NCBI GenBank assembly: GCA_052436255.1
Contig: JBQVNP010000111.1
Span: 1 to 17,126, forward strand
DNA length: 17,126 nucleotides
Direction of reading: 5' to 3'
DNA from: Pelomonas sp052436255
Lineage (GTDB): Bacteria; Pseudomonadota; Gammaproteobacteria; Burkholderiales; Burkholderiaceae_C
Below, one piece after another: positions 1 to 6,622 of this stretch. Under the pieces are notes generated by a model that had not been told where the DNA came from, searched no databases, and worked only from the letters and a program-made list of their open reading frames with translations. Numbering within the stretch: position 1 is the stretch's first letter; the number at the start of each line of letters is the position of its first letter. The position numbers were made by a program, and so were the translations under genes.

Positions 1-186
1 CTGGCGCGCCTGCCAGCGCAGGCGGGCGTCGAAGTGGCAGGTCTGGCCGCGGTGCAGGGCGACGCATTGCACCGGCGCGACCTCCAGCGTGGCCAGCGGC
101 GGCTCGGCGCGTGCAGGCAGGGCCGTCATCAGCAGCACGGCAGCCGGCAGCAACGCGGCCAGGGCCGGGGCGCGCTTAAAACACAT
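1..186 (-). CDS. DUF3019-like exported protein, N-terminal part (cut by window edge)
   Basis: The reverse strand opens at an ATG at 186 and stays open to the window edge, giving 62 codons. The product begins MCFKRAPALAALLPAAVLLM, a positively charged start followed by a hydrophobic stretch and an ARA-type signal peptidase site, so it should be exported to the periplasm. After cleavage the visible part has two cysteines about 12 residues apart (CVALHRGQTC) followed by a short strand ending in an RLRW motif. This resembles the start of DUF3019 proteins, small secreted proteins often found beside MipA-family genes and two-component systems. The start codon overlaps the end of the upstream mipA-like gene by 11 bp, so the two are probably translationally coupled. 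The family call rests on only about 35 mature residues plus context. The gene is too short within the window for a firm call. Confidence 0.6.
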   Translation of the reverse strand, partial: MCFKRAPALAALLPAAVLLMTALPARAEPPLATLEVAPVQCVALHRGQTCHFDARLRWQARQ

Positions 187-991
187 AGCTGAGGCCCAAC
201 ATCAGGCTGCTGGCGCGGCCTTGCTTCTCGCGCCAGCGCGAGCTGTCCGCGACGCTGTCGGCGATGCGGCCGACTCTGAGCGTGGAGCGCAGCACCCAGC
301 TACGCGCCAGCGGGTAGCTGGCGCCGACCTCGGCCGCCATGCCCACGCCGCCGCCGGCGCGGTACTCGGCCAGGCCGGTGGCCGCGGCCTGCTGGGCGGT
401 GACGCCGTTGAAGTAGTTCATCGTCTTGGCGCTGCCATAGCCCACGCCGGCCAGGGCGTGAAGATTCCAGTTGCCCAGCTGCCAGGCGCGGCCCAGCTGC
501 ACCGAGCCGCCAAAGCCGTTGTGGCGGCCGCTCACGTCCTTCCAGGCATGCAGCTGCCAGACGTAGTCACCGCGGTTGGCGGTCAGGCGCAGGCCGGCGA
601 CATGGTCGGCTTTCGTGTCCAGCGCCTTCCAGGCCGCGCCCTCATGGCGGGTGCCAGCGTGATTGGAGTTCAGCAGCAACTCCAGCGACCAGTTCGGGTT
701 GTCGACCAGGCTATAGCCCAGGCCCAGCCGGTCGGAGCCGCCCAGCTCGACGAACACGCCCTTCCATTCATAGCGGCCACTGAGGATGGGCACCAAGCGC
801 GGGTTGCGGTGGTCCACGCCGTGCAGCTTGGGGCCATGGGTGGCGAGCAGCCCCAGGCCAAGTTCCAAGTGATTGGCTTCGGTGCTCTCGCCACGGCGCA
901 GCTCGCGGGAGATGTTCTCGGCAGCGGCGGGGCCGGCCATCAGGGTTGCGACCAGAAGCAGTGAAAGGCGCTGCCTTGCAGTGAATGTCAT
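176..991 (-). CDS. MipA/OmpV family outer-membrane protein
   Basis: The 271-residue product has a signal peptide ending near AGPAAAE and then a glycine- and aromatic-rich beta-barrel pattern that ends in Phe, as outer-membrane barrels usually do. The segment around YFNGVTAQQAAATGLAEYRA matches the typical MipA/OmpV signature (Y-x-G-V followed by a SGL-x-Y-like motif). MipA binds a murein hydrolase and synthase in E. coli, but most family members are uncharacterised barrels induced by envelope stress, metals or antibiotics. I chose the ATG at 991 because GAGG lies 7 bases upstream of it; a TTG one codon earlier is possible but less likely. The 3' end overlaps the DUF3019-like gene. That pairing is recurrent next to two-component systems, which suggests envelope-stress control. 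The regulators are not visible here but could lie beyond the left edge. Confidence 0.85.
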   Translation of the reverse strand: MTFTARQRLSLLLVATLMAGPAAAENISRELRRGESTEANHLELGLGLLATHGPKLHGVDHRNPRLVPILSGRYEWKGVFVELGGSDRLGLGYSLVDNPNWSLELLLNSNHAGTRHEGAAWKALDTKADHVAGLRLTANRGDYVWQLHAWKDVSGRHNGFGGSVQLGRAWQLGNWNLHALAGVGYGSAKTMNYFNGVTAQQAAATGLAEYRAGGGVGMAAEVGASYPLARSWVLRSTLRVGRIADSVADSSRWREKQGRASSLMLGLSYVF

Positions 992-1286
992 CAAGATTCC
1001 TCAGGGGTGGGAAGTGCAGACGCAGTCTCCCCAGCGGTGCGAAAGGAATCTGTAACGCGGCGTCAAGGCGGCCTGTGTTGGGGGCGCGCAGTTTGGCACA
1101 GGCCGGATAGGACGCCGGTCATGGGTTGCCAGGTCAAGCGAGCAGCTCGCCTGCGGGGCAGGTAGCCGCTAGCCGTTATGCAGTGACGATGGGGACGCCG
1201 GCGTCGGACGTCACGGGCAGCCCGGGCTTAGGCGGCGACGGTGCATCTTGGTGCGCCACGCCCCAGTCCGGCACCCGGCACGACTT
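992..1286. other. Non-coding spacer rich in short palindromes
   Basis: No convincing gene was seen on either strand. The stretch should hold the mipA promoter and the 3' end of the ANTAR transcript. Visible structure: a GCGAG-CAG-CTCGC hairpin (1138-1150), the 12-bp palindrome GACGCCGGCGTC (1194-1205) and the 10-bp palindrome AGCCCGGGCT (1219-1228). None is followed by a T-run, so no standard intrinsic terminator can be called. Confidence 0.5.
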
Positions 1287-1907
1287 TCAACGCGCCCGCA
1301 GCAACTGGTCCGCATCGATCAGCCGCGCCGCCACCGAGGCCAGCGTCTGCCCGCCGCCCATGGCCAGCTGGCGCAGGCGCTGGAAGGCGGCCTCCTCGTC
1401 CAGGCCCTGCTCGCGCATCAGGATGCCGCGCGCCCGCTCGACGAGCTTGCGTTCGGCCAGCTGGGTCTGGGTCTGGCGCAGGTCGCGCTGCAGGCTCTGG
1501 TCGTGCTCGAAGCGGGCCAGCGCCAGCTGCAACAAGGCGCCCAGGCGCTGCGGCGGCAGGCCGGCCAGTTGCAGGGTGCTGATGCCGGCCTGCAGGGCGG
1601 CGCGCATCTGCTCGGCCGTCATCTGCTCGGCGAACAGCAGCACGGGGCGCGGCTGGCGCTGCAGGGCTTCGCCGAGCTGGGCGAGCAGCTCGGGGGCGGG
1701 CTGGTCGCAGTCGACCAGCAGCAGCTCGGGCGCCAGGCGCTCCAGCGCCATCGGCAGTGCATCCGGCTGGGCGACGAGGTCGATGACGTCGACCAGTTGA
1801 CAGCGCAGGCGGATCAGCTCCAGGCGGATGACCGGGCTGCGACGCTGGCCGGCGTCGGCCATCAGCACGCGCAGGCCGGGAAGGGAGAACGGCTGGGGCG
1901 AAGTCAT
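1287..1907 (-). CDS. ANTAR-domain RNA-binding response regulator (NasT/AmiR-like)
   Basis: The 206-residue protein has an N-terminal pseudo-receiver (about 10-125), a short coiled coil (about 130-150) and a C-terminal ANTAR domain (about 145-203). The ANTAR core ERKLVERARGILM, followed by GLDEEAAFQRLRQLAM and a final LIDADQLL helix, is a very clear match. ANTAR proteins bind paired hexaloop hairpins in leader RNAs and prevent transcription termination, as NasT does for nitrate and AmiR for amide genes. The receiver keeps an Asp at the expected place (D66 in LLLVDCD) but lacks the usual acidic pair at strand 1 and the conserved Lys near residue 116. It may therefore be controlled by a partner protein rather than by phosphorylation. 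It follows the dctP stop by 49 bp on the same strand and may be co-transcribed with it. No nitrate or amide genes are in the window, so the target RNA is unknown. Confidence 0.88.
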   Translation of the reverse strand: MTSPQPFSLPGLRVLMADAGQRRSPVIRLELIRLRCQLVDVIDLVAQPDALPMALERLAPELLLVDCDQPAPELLAQLGEALQRQPRPVLLFAEQMTAEQMRAALQAGISTLQLAGLPPQRLGALLQLALARFEHDQSLQRDLRQTQTQLAERKLVERARGILMREQGLDEEAAFQRLRQLAMGGGQTLASVAARLIDADQLLRAR

Positions 1908-1956
1908 GCCCCAGGGCAGCGCAAAAACCGTGCCTTGTCGGTGCGGCCTCGGCCGG

Positions 1957-2970
1957 CTACTTGGGCACGACGAACTCGGCGGCCCGATAGGCGGCCGCGA
2001 TGGTGGCCTTGCCGACGCGGGCCTCCATCTCGCGGTGCACGGGCATCAGCGCCTTCTTCCACGCCTGCGACTCGGCCGGCGTCAGGGTGTGGATGCGCGT
2101 GCGCCCGCTGGCCTTGATGGCCCGCAGGGCGGTGTCGTTCTCGGTGTTGGCGATGGCGTTGGTATGGTCGGTGGCCTCCTTGAGCGCCGCCTCCAGCGGG
2201 CCGCGGATGTCGCCCGGCAGGCTGTCCCAGAACTTCTTGTTGACGATGACCGCATAGGCCAGGTGGCCGTGGTTGGACAGCGTCATGTGCTTTTGCACTT
2301 CGTGGATGCGCTGCGTGTAGAAGTTGCTCGGCGTGCCCTCGGTGCCGTCGACGAGGCCGGACTGCAGCGCCTGGTAGAGCTCGCTGAAGGCCATCACCTG
2401 GGGCACGGCGCCCAGCGCGCGCATCTGCGCGTCCAGCACCTTGCTGGACTGGATGCGCATCTTCAGGCCCTTGAAATCGGCCACCTGGCGCAGCGGCCGG
2501 TTGGCGCTCATGATCTGGAAGCCGTTGTCCCAATAGGCCAGGCCGCGGATGCCCTTGGGCTCCAGCTGCCGGAACAGCTCTGCGCCCAGCGGCCCGTCGG
2601 TGATGGCGCGGAAGGCCTCGGTATCCTTGAACAGGAAGGGCAGGTCGAAGACCTCGAAGGCCTTGACGCCCAGCGGCCCGAACTTGGCCAGCGACGGCGC
2701 CAGCATCTGCACGCTGCCCAGTTGCAGCGCCTCCATCTCTTCCTTGTCCTTGTAGAGCTGGCTGTTCGGGTACACCTCCACCTTCACGCGGCCGCCGGTG
2801 CGGGCCTCGGCCAGTTCCTTGAAGCGCTGGGCGCCCTTGCCCTTGGGCGTGTCGGGCGCCACGACATGGCTGAACTTGATGACGATGGGCGGTTGCGCCT
2901 GCGCCTGCGCCTGCGCGGCCAGCGGCAGGGCGACGGCGAGGGCCAGCAGCAGGAAGCGGGCGGTGGTCAT
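1957..2970 (-). CDS. dctP: TRAP transporter periplasmic substrate-binding protein, DctP family
   Basis: The 337-residue product has a signal peptide (MTTARFLLLALAVALPLAAQ) and then the DctP fold starting IVIKFSHVVAPDTPKGKGAQ. Family hallmarks include the ligand-carboxylate Arg in GLKMRIQ (R172) and the GTEGTPSNFY segment with its Asn near 216. Such proteins capture C4-dicarboxylates or other organic acids in the periplasm and hand them to the DctQ/DctM membrane subunits. Neither partner gene is present: the next gene on the strand is the ANTAR regulator. The ATG at 2970 is chosen because it directly precedes the signal peptide and has AGGA just upstream. An ATG at 3018 would add 16 non-signal residues and run into the palindromic operator. 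The divergent DctS/DctR-like pair suggests it is induced by its ligand or acts with the sensor. The substrate cannot be read from sequence alone. Confidence 0.88.
   Translation of the reverse strand: MTTARFLLLALAVALPLAAQAQAQAQPPIVIKFSHVVAPDTPKGKGAQRFKELAEARTGGRVKVEVYPNSQLYKDKEEMEALQLGSVQMLAPSLAKFGPLGVKAFEVFDLPFLFKDTEAFRAITDGPLGAELFRQLEPKGIRGLAYWDNGFQIMSANRPLRQVADFKGLKMRIQSSKVLDAQMRALGAVPQVMAFSELYQALQSGLVDGTEGTPSNFYTQRIHEVQKHMTLSNHGHLAYAVIVNKKFWDSLPGDIRGPLEAALKEATDHTNAIANTENDTALRAIKASGRTRIHTLTPAESQAWKKALMPVHREMEARVGKATIAAAYRAAEFVVPK
2894..2916. repeat. Hexanucleotide tandem repeat in the dctP signal-peptide region
   Basis: TGCGCC is repeated three times and followed by a partial copy (TGCGC). 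On the coding strand it encodes alternating Ala and Gln residues at the predicted signal peptide cleavage site of DctP. The 6-bp unit keeps frame, so copy-number change would only add or remove Ala-Gln pairs. Confidence 0.7.
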
Positions 2971-3005
2971 GGTCCTATCTTCGCGTTCACGGGTTGGCGT
3001 CGCCA

Positions 3006-3019
3006 TGTGGAATTCCACA
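3006..3019. promoter_or_regulatory. Perfect 14-bp palindrome, candidate DctR operator between dctP and dctSR
   Basis: TGTGGAATTCCACA is identical to its own reverse complement. It has 36 bases between its right edge and the dctS-like ATG (3056) and 35 bases between its left edge and the dctP ATG (2970), so it is nearly centred between the divergent genes. A dimeric LuxR/FixJ-type regulator such as the DctR-like protein encoded here is a natural candidate to bind it. If the kinase transcript begins at or near its ATG, the palindrome centre would be at about -43, a typical class II activator position. Binding by another regulator is equally possible. Confidence 0.6.
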
Positions 3020-3043
3020 GCCCGCCTTGGCCGCAGCAGTCCC

Positions 3044-3049
3044 TAGACT
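3044..3049 (+). promoter_or_regulatory. Possible -10 element for a leaderless dctS-like transcript
   Basis: TAGACT fits the TAnnnT pattern of a sigma-70 -10 box. The A of the kinase ATG lies 7 bases downstream, just where transcription would begin. No Shine-Dalgarno sequence is visible before the ATG and no good -35 hexamer is found at 16-18 bp. That fits a leaderless, activator-dependent promoter using the palindrome upstream. This is a single short motif, so the call is weak. Confidence 0.35.
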
Positions 3050-3055
3050 GCGCGC

Positions 3056-4990
3056 ATGAAGCCGCGCGAGCTCCTGTCCCGAAGCCTGTGGCTGGCGCCG
3101 CTGCTGCTGTCGCTCATCTTCGTGGGCGGCGTGCTGGCGTGGGTGCGGGCCAACGGCATTGAGGAGCAGGAGCTGCAGCGCCAGACGCTGATCTCCGACG
3201 CCCTCAGCACGGAAGTTCAGCTGCGCGGCCGCATCGACGACGAGATCACCCATCTGCGCAAGCTGGCCGCCAGCCTGTCCGGCGAGGCGCCGAGCCAGGC
3301 GGCGCTGGCGGCCGACCCCGAGGTCAACGCCGGGCTGCGGCGGTTGTGGCTGTCGGTGACCTGGCTGGATGCCCACAACCGCGTGCTGGCCGAGGTGCCG
3401 AGGCAGGCCGCCGCCAACCGCTATGAAGACGGCCTGTCGCTGCACCTGACCGCGCGCGTCGGGTCCGATGGCGTGCTGGTGGTGCGCTATGCCCCGGCGC
3501 TGCTGCTCAAGCGCGGCGTGCCCTGGTGGCTGGCGCGCAAGTACGACCTGCAGCTGGTGGACAGCGCCGACCAGGTCATCGCCTCCAGTACCGAGTCGCC
3601 GCTGCGGGTTGCCCAGGGCGCGCGGCCCAGCTACCGCGTCGCGCTGACCGGCCCGCTGCGCGCCAGCCCGCTGACCGAGGCCACGCTGACCGACGCGGCG
3701 TTGGAGCTGACGCTGCGCGAGCCCATCCCCGACGGCGTGCGCCCGCTGGCCTGGGTGCTGGTGGCCGGCTTCCTGCCCGCGATCGCGGTGGCGAGCTGGT
3801 TGCTGCGGCGCCAGATGCGCCACGTACAGCGTGCCGAGGTGGCGGGCCGCACCGAGGCCGCCTGGCGTCGTGCGATGGAGGACTCGGCGCTGGTGGCGCT
3901 GCGCGCGCGTGACTTCGACGGCCGCCTGCTCTATGTCAACCGCACCTTCTGCGACATGGTCGGCCTGGCCCAGGAGCAACTCGTCGGCCTGCTGCCGCCC
4001 ATGCCCTATTGGCCGCCGGATGCCTTCGAGGAGTTGACCGAGCGCAACCGCCGCAGCCTCGCCGGCCAGGCGCCGCGCGAGGGCTTCGAAGCGCGCTGGC
4101 GGCACAGCAGCGGCCGCATGGTGGACGTGATGGTGTTCGAGTCGCCGCTGGTGGACGCCGGCGGCAGTCAGATCGGCTGGATGGGCAGCATCATCGACAT
4201 CACCGAGCGCAAGCAGCTCGAAGAACGCGAGCGCCGTCAGGTCGAGACGCTGGCCCACAACGCGCGCCTGACCATGCTGGGCGAGGTCGCTTCCACACTG
4301 GCCCACGAACTGAACCAGCCGCTGACGGCGATTGCCAGCTATGGTGCCGGCGTGACCAACTCGCTGGCCAAGCTCGGCGTGCAGGACGAGCTGGTGCTGG
4401 GCGCCCTGCAGCGCCTGGGCCAGCAGGCCGAGCACGCCGGCCGCATCGTCGCGCGCATCCGCGAGTTCCTGACCCGGCGCGAGCCACGCCATGAGCGCTG
4501 CGACCTCAACGAGGTCATCAGCGCCGCAGTCGACTTGCTGCGCCGTGACTGCCAGCGCCGCGGCGTCACACTGGAACTCTCGCTGGCCCCGACCGTGCCG
4601 GCGGTGCTGGCAGATGCCGTGCTCATCGAGCAGGTCGTCATCAACCTGGTGCGCAATGCGACGGATGCGCTGCAGGCGCGCGAACCGGGCGAGGGCGCGC
4701 GGCGCGTCACCGTCAGCAGCCGCCTGGCCGGCGATTTCGTGCGCATCGACGTCTGCGACAACGGCCCGGGCCTGAGCGGCCGGCGCGTCGAGCAGCTCTG
4801 CGCGCCCTTTTATTCCACCAAGGCCGACGGCATGGGCATGGGCCTGGCCATCTGCCGCTCCATCATCGAGGCTCATCAGGGCGTGCTCGACGCCAGCGAG
4901 TCATCGACAGGCGGCGCCCTGTTCTCGTTCAGCCTGCCGCTGAACCGCCAATCCAGCCGCGAACTGACCCCGGAGACCGTGCATGGTTGA
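3056..4990 (+). CDS. dctS: DctS-like membrane sensor histidine kinase with PAS domain
   Basis: The 644-residue protein has a transmembrane helix at about 11-29, a periplasmic sensor region to about 228, a second helix at 229-250, a PAS domain at about 268-385 and a HisKA/HATPase core. The phospho-acceptor is H417 in STLAHELNQPLTAI. The N-box INLVRNATDAL, G1 box DNGPGLS (about 567) and G2 box GMGMGLAI are intact, so the kinase should be active. The order and the HELNQPLTAI signature match DctS/FixL-type kinases. In Rhodobacter capsulatus DctS senses C4-dicarboxylates and controls the dctPQM TRAP operon. The gene is divergent from dctP and overlaps the regulator gene by 8 bp (ATGGTTGA), so both are made together. 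The start has no obvious ribosome-binding site. The substrate is inferred from neighbours only. Confidence 0.88.
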   Translation: MKPRELLSRSLWLAPLLLSLIFVGGVLAWVRANGIEEQELQRQTLISDALSTEVQLRGRIDDEITHLRKLAASLSGEAPSQAALAADPEVNAGLRRLWLSVTWLDAHNRVLAEVPRQAAANRYEDGLSLHLTARVGSDGVLVVRYAPALLLKRGVPWWLARKYDLQLVDSADQVIASSTESPLRVAQGARPSYRVALTGPLRASPLTEATLTDAALELTLREPIPDGVRPLAWVLVAGFLPAIAVASWLLRRQMRHVQRAEVAGRTEAAWRRAMEDSALVALRARDFDGRLLYVNRTFCDMVGLAQEQLVGLLPPMPYWPPDAFEELTERNRRSLAGQAPREGFEARWRHSSGRMVDVMVFESPLVDAGGSQIGWMGSIIDITERKQLEERERRQVETLAHNARLTMLGEVASTLAHELNQPLTAIASYGAGVTNSLAKLGVQDELVLGALQRLGQQAEHAGRIVARIREFLTRREPRHERCDLNEVISAAVDLLRRDCQRRGVTLELSLAPTVPAVLADAVLIEQVVINLVRNATDALQAREPGEGARRVTVSSRLAGDFVRIDVCDNGPGLSGRRVEQLCAPFYSTKADGMGMGLAICRSIIEAHQGVLDASESSTGGALFSFSLPLNRQSSRELTPETVHG

Positions 4991-5609
4991 ACCCCGGATG
5001 GGCACCGTCCACCTTGTCGACGACGATCCCGGCGTGCGCGATGCGCTTGCCTTCCTGCTGCGCTCGCGCGGCCTGGATGTGCGTGCCTTCGCCAGCGGCC
5101 AGGCGCTGCTGGACCTGCTCGACGTCGAGGGCCCGCGCGGAGGCCCACCGCGCGGGGTCTTCCTGCTCGACGTGCGCATGGAGCCGATGAGCGGCCCGCG
5201 GCTGCACGACGAACTGCTGGCGCGGCGGCTGCGCAACCCCGTGCTCTTCCTGACCGGCCACGGCGACATCCCCATGGTCGTCGAGGCGCTGAAGAAAGGT
5301 GCCTTCGACTTCCTGGAGAAGCCCTACAGCGACAACGCGCTGGCCGACCGCATCGCGCAGGCGCTGGCCGTGGACGCTGCCATGCAGGCCGAGGGCGCGC
5401 AGTCCGCCGAGCGCAGCGCGCGCCTGGCCAGCCTGACGGAGCGCGAATGCGACGTCATGACGCGCGTGGCGGCGGGCAAGCTCAACAAGATCATTGCCGA
5501 CGAGCTCAATGTGTCGATTCGCACCGTCGAGGTCCACCGCGCCCGCGTGTTCGCCAAACTGGGCGTGCGCTCGGCGGCCGAGGTGGCGACCCTGCTGGCG
5601 GGGCGGTAG
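4983..5609 (+). CDS. dctR: FixJ/DctR-like response regulator (receiver plus LuxR-type HTH)
   Basis: The 208-residue protein begins with a receiver domain: acidic cluster D13-D15, phosphorylated Asp D63 in FLLDVRMEPMSG, switch Thr T91 in FLTGHGD and Lys K113 in FLEKPY. A LuxR-type helix-turn-helix follows (about 148-206), with LTERECDVMTRVAAGKLNK and the recognition helix ISIRTVEVHRARVFAKL-like segment seen here as VSIRTVEVHRARVFAKL. All phosphorylation residues are present. It is the expected partner of the overlapping kinase gene and probably activates dctP and its own operon, perhaps through the palindrome at 3006-3019. A second Met at codon 6 is an alternative start, but the first ATG overlaps the kinase stop in the usual coupled fashion. 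Confidence 0.88.
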   Translation: MVEPRMGTVHLVDDDPGVRDALAFLLRSRGLDVRAFASGQALLDLLDVEGPRGGPPRGVFLLDVRMEPMSGPRLHDELLARRLRNPVLFLTGHGDIPMVVEALKKGAFDFLEKPYSDNALADRIAQALAVDAAMQAEGAQSAERSARLASLTERECDVMTRVAAGKLNKIIADELNVSIRTVEVHRARVFAKLGVRSAAEVATLLAGR

Positions 5610-5622
5610 CCGAGGTCGAGGC

Positions 5623-6063
5623 ATGAGCATGGTCCCTGTCTGCATCAGCCTGCATGACAGCCTTCCTCGGGCAGAGGCCGCTGTCGTGGATAGCGGCCTG
5701 GGCCAAGCCAATGACGCCGCGGCGCCGCTTCACGAGGTCAGGCCCTTGTCATGCTTTGCACGCGATGCGGCGGGCCGTGTCGTTGGTGGCGCCATCGGCC
5801 GCCGCTGGGGTTCCTGCTGCGAGCTCCAGCAGCTCTGGGTCGAGCCGCCGAGCCGCCGCCAGGGCATCGGTGCCGAGCTGGTCAGGGCCTTCGAGGCCCA
5901 TGCGCGAACCCACGGTTGCGTGTCCTTCTACCTGGAGACCTTCAGCTTCCAGGCGCCTGCGCTTTACGAGTCGCTGGGCTACCGGACCGCGCACGAGCAC
6001 GCGGCGTATCCGCATGGGATCGTGAAATATCTGATGGTCAAGGACGCGGTTGGCGGCCCTTGA
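5623..6063 (+). CDS. GNAT family N-acetyltransferase
   Basis: The 146-residue product carries the GNAT acetyl-CoA binding motif: LQQLWVEPPSRRQGIGAELV contains the R-R-x-G-I-G loop, and is followed by the helix VRAFEAHARTHGC. The C-terminal YESLGYRTAHEHAAYPHGI is typical of motif B. The acetyl acceptor cannot be predicted. The ATG at 5623 has GAGG 7 bases upstream; a second in-frame ATG is two codons later. It begins only 13 bp after the DctR-like gene, so it may be co-transcribed with dctSR, although no functional link is obvious. Confidence 0.85.
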   Translation: MSMVPVCISLHDSLPRAEAAVVDSGLGQANDAAAPLHEVRPLSCFARDAAGRVVGGAIGRRWGSCCELQQLWVEPPSRRQGIGAELVRAFEAHARTHGCVSFYLETFSFQAPALYESLGYRTAHEHAAYPHGIVKYLMVKDAVGGP

Positions 6064-6109
6064 TCCCACCTTCGCAAGGGCAGCGGGGCGACCGCGCCAT
6101 TGCGAGGCA

Positions 6110-6169
6110 CGGGTTCCCAAAAGCGGCGCGAGGCGGGGCGTGCAGGCCCTGGGCTGGGGCAGGAACCCG
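6110..6169. repeat. Separated inverted repeat upstream of a sigma-54 promoter
   Basis: CGGGTTCC at 6110-6117 and GGAACCCG at 6162-6169 are perfect 8-bp inverted arms separated by 44 bp. They lie about 35-95 bp upstream of the sigma-54 motif. They could be half-sites of an upstream activator or a long-range RNA stem. The separation is large for one operator, so this is tentative. Confidence 0.35.
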
Positions 6170-6201
6170 CTCAAGGATGCCGTTTGACGAGGGTTTCGAC
6201 C

Positions 6202-6217
6202 TGGCATGGGGTTTGCA
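6202..6217 (+). promoter_or_regulatory. Sigma-54 (RpoN) promoter for the small secreted protein gene
   Basis: TGGCATGGGGTTTGCA matches the RpoN consensus TGGCACG-N4-TTGCA at all conserved positions but one (T for C). The GG (6203-6204) and GC (6215-6216) dinucleotides are separated by exactly 10 bases, the diagnostic spacing. The predicted transcription start is near 6228, giving a leader of about 43 nt before the ATG at 6271. Transcription would require an AAA+ enhancer-binding protein. None is encoded in the window. Confidence 0.8.
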
Positions 6218-6229
6218 CTAGTGGAAATG

Positions 6230-6248
6230 CCGAGGCGACTGGCCTCGG
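6230..6248 (+). other. 5'-UTR hairpin at the predicted mRNA start
   Basis: CCGAGGC (6230-6236) pairs perfectly with GCCTCGG (6242-6248) around a 5-nt loop. It begins about 2 nt after the predicted sigma-54 start and ends before the Shine-Dalgarno sequence, leaving that free. A hairpin at the extreme 5' end commonly protects mRNA from decay, which would suit high expression. A protein-binding role is also possible. Confidence 0.55.
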
Positions 6249-6270
6249 GGAACCTAAGGAGTACCTCACC

Positions 6271-6621
6271 ATGAATGCCTGGACGAATCTGCGACCCCTC
6301 ACCCTGACGGCCGCTCTGCTCGCAACCCTGACGCTCACCGCGCCCGCGAGTGCCCAGGAGCCCACCGTGCCCGCCGTTGCCGACCGCGTCATGCTGCGCG
6401 GCGCACAAGGCGAGTACCTGCTCGACGATGGCCGCACGCTCAAGGTCCATGTCGGCGTGCGCCGCCTGGGCGTCAGCGTCGACGAAAGCCCGCTGGAAAC
6501 CTGGCGTGCCGAGAACGCCGAGCTGCTGATCAGCCCCGATGGCCTGCGCCGCCTGCGCCTGTATCGCAATGTCGACGGCTCGGTGGATCGCATCGCGCTG
6601 GAGACGGACCGCATGCGGTGA
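6271..6621 (+). CDS. Small secreted protein of unknown function
   Basis: The 116-residue product has a clear signal peptide (RPLTLTAALLATLTLTAPASAQ) with an ASA cleavage site. The mature part is about 87 residues and charged, with no cysteines, membrane segments or repeats. It contains the segment RGAQGEYLLDDGRTLKVHVG, then ETWRAENAELLISPDGLRRLRLYR, which looks like a small beta-rich periplasmic domain. I do not recognise the family. The start is set by AAGGAG 9 bases before the ATG, one of the best ribosome-binding sites in the window. Together with the sigma-54 promoter and 5' hairpin this points to strong, conditional expression. It is a stand-alone unit, separated by about 200 bp from the GNAT gene and convergent with the PAS kinase. 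Confidence 0.8.
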   Translation: MNAWTNLRPLTLTAALLATLTLTAPASAQEPTVPAVADRVMLRGAQGEYLLDDGRTLKVHVGVRRLGVSVDESPLETWRAENAELLISPDGLRRLRLYRNVDGSVDRIALETDRMR

Positions 6622-6622
6622 T

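Noticed and set aside
1041..1066. TTGACG (minus strand, 1066-1061) as a -35 box for mipA, with a nearby TTACA half-site
   Set aside because: No acceptable -10 box lies 16-18 bp away and only one TTACA half-site is seen, so neither promoter nor OmpR-type site is supported.
1908..1956. T-run on the minus strand after dctP as an intrinsic terminator
   Set aside because: The bases before the T-run do not form a stem longer than about 3 bp, so dctP and the ANTAR gene may be co-transcribed.
2971..3018. Upstream ATG at 3018 as the dctP start
   Set aside because: The extra 16 residues would precede the signal peptide and include the palindrome; the ATG at 2970 with AGGA upstream fits better.
2987..4876. 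Long open frame on the minus strand opposite the DctS-like kinase
   Set aside because: It is rich in His, Gln and Ala without domains, and the plus strand holds an intact kinase with all motifs. It is a GC-rich antisense shadow.
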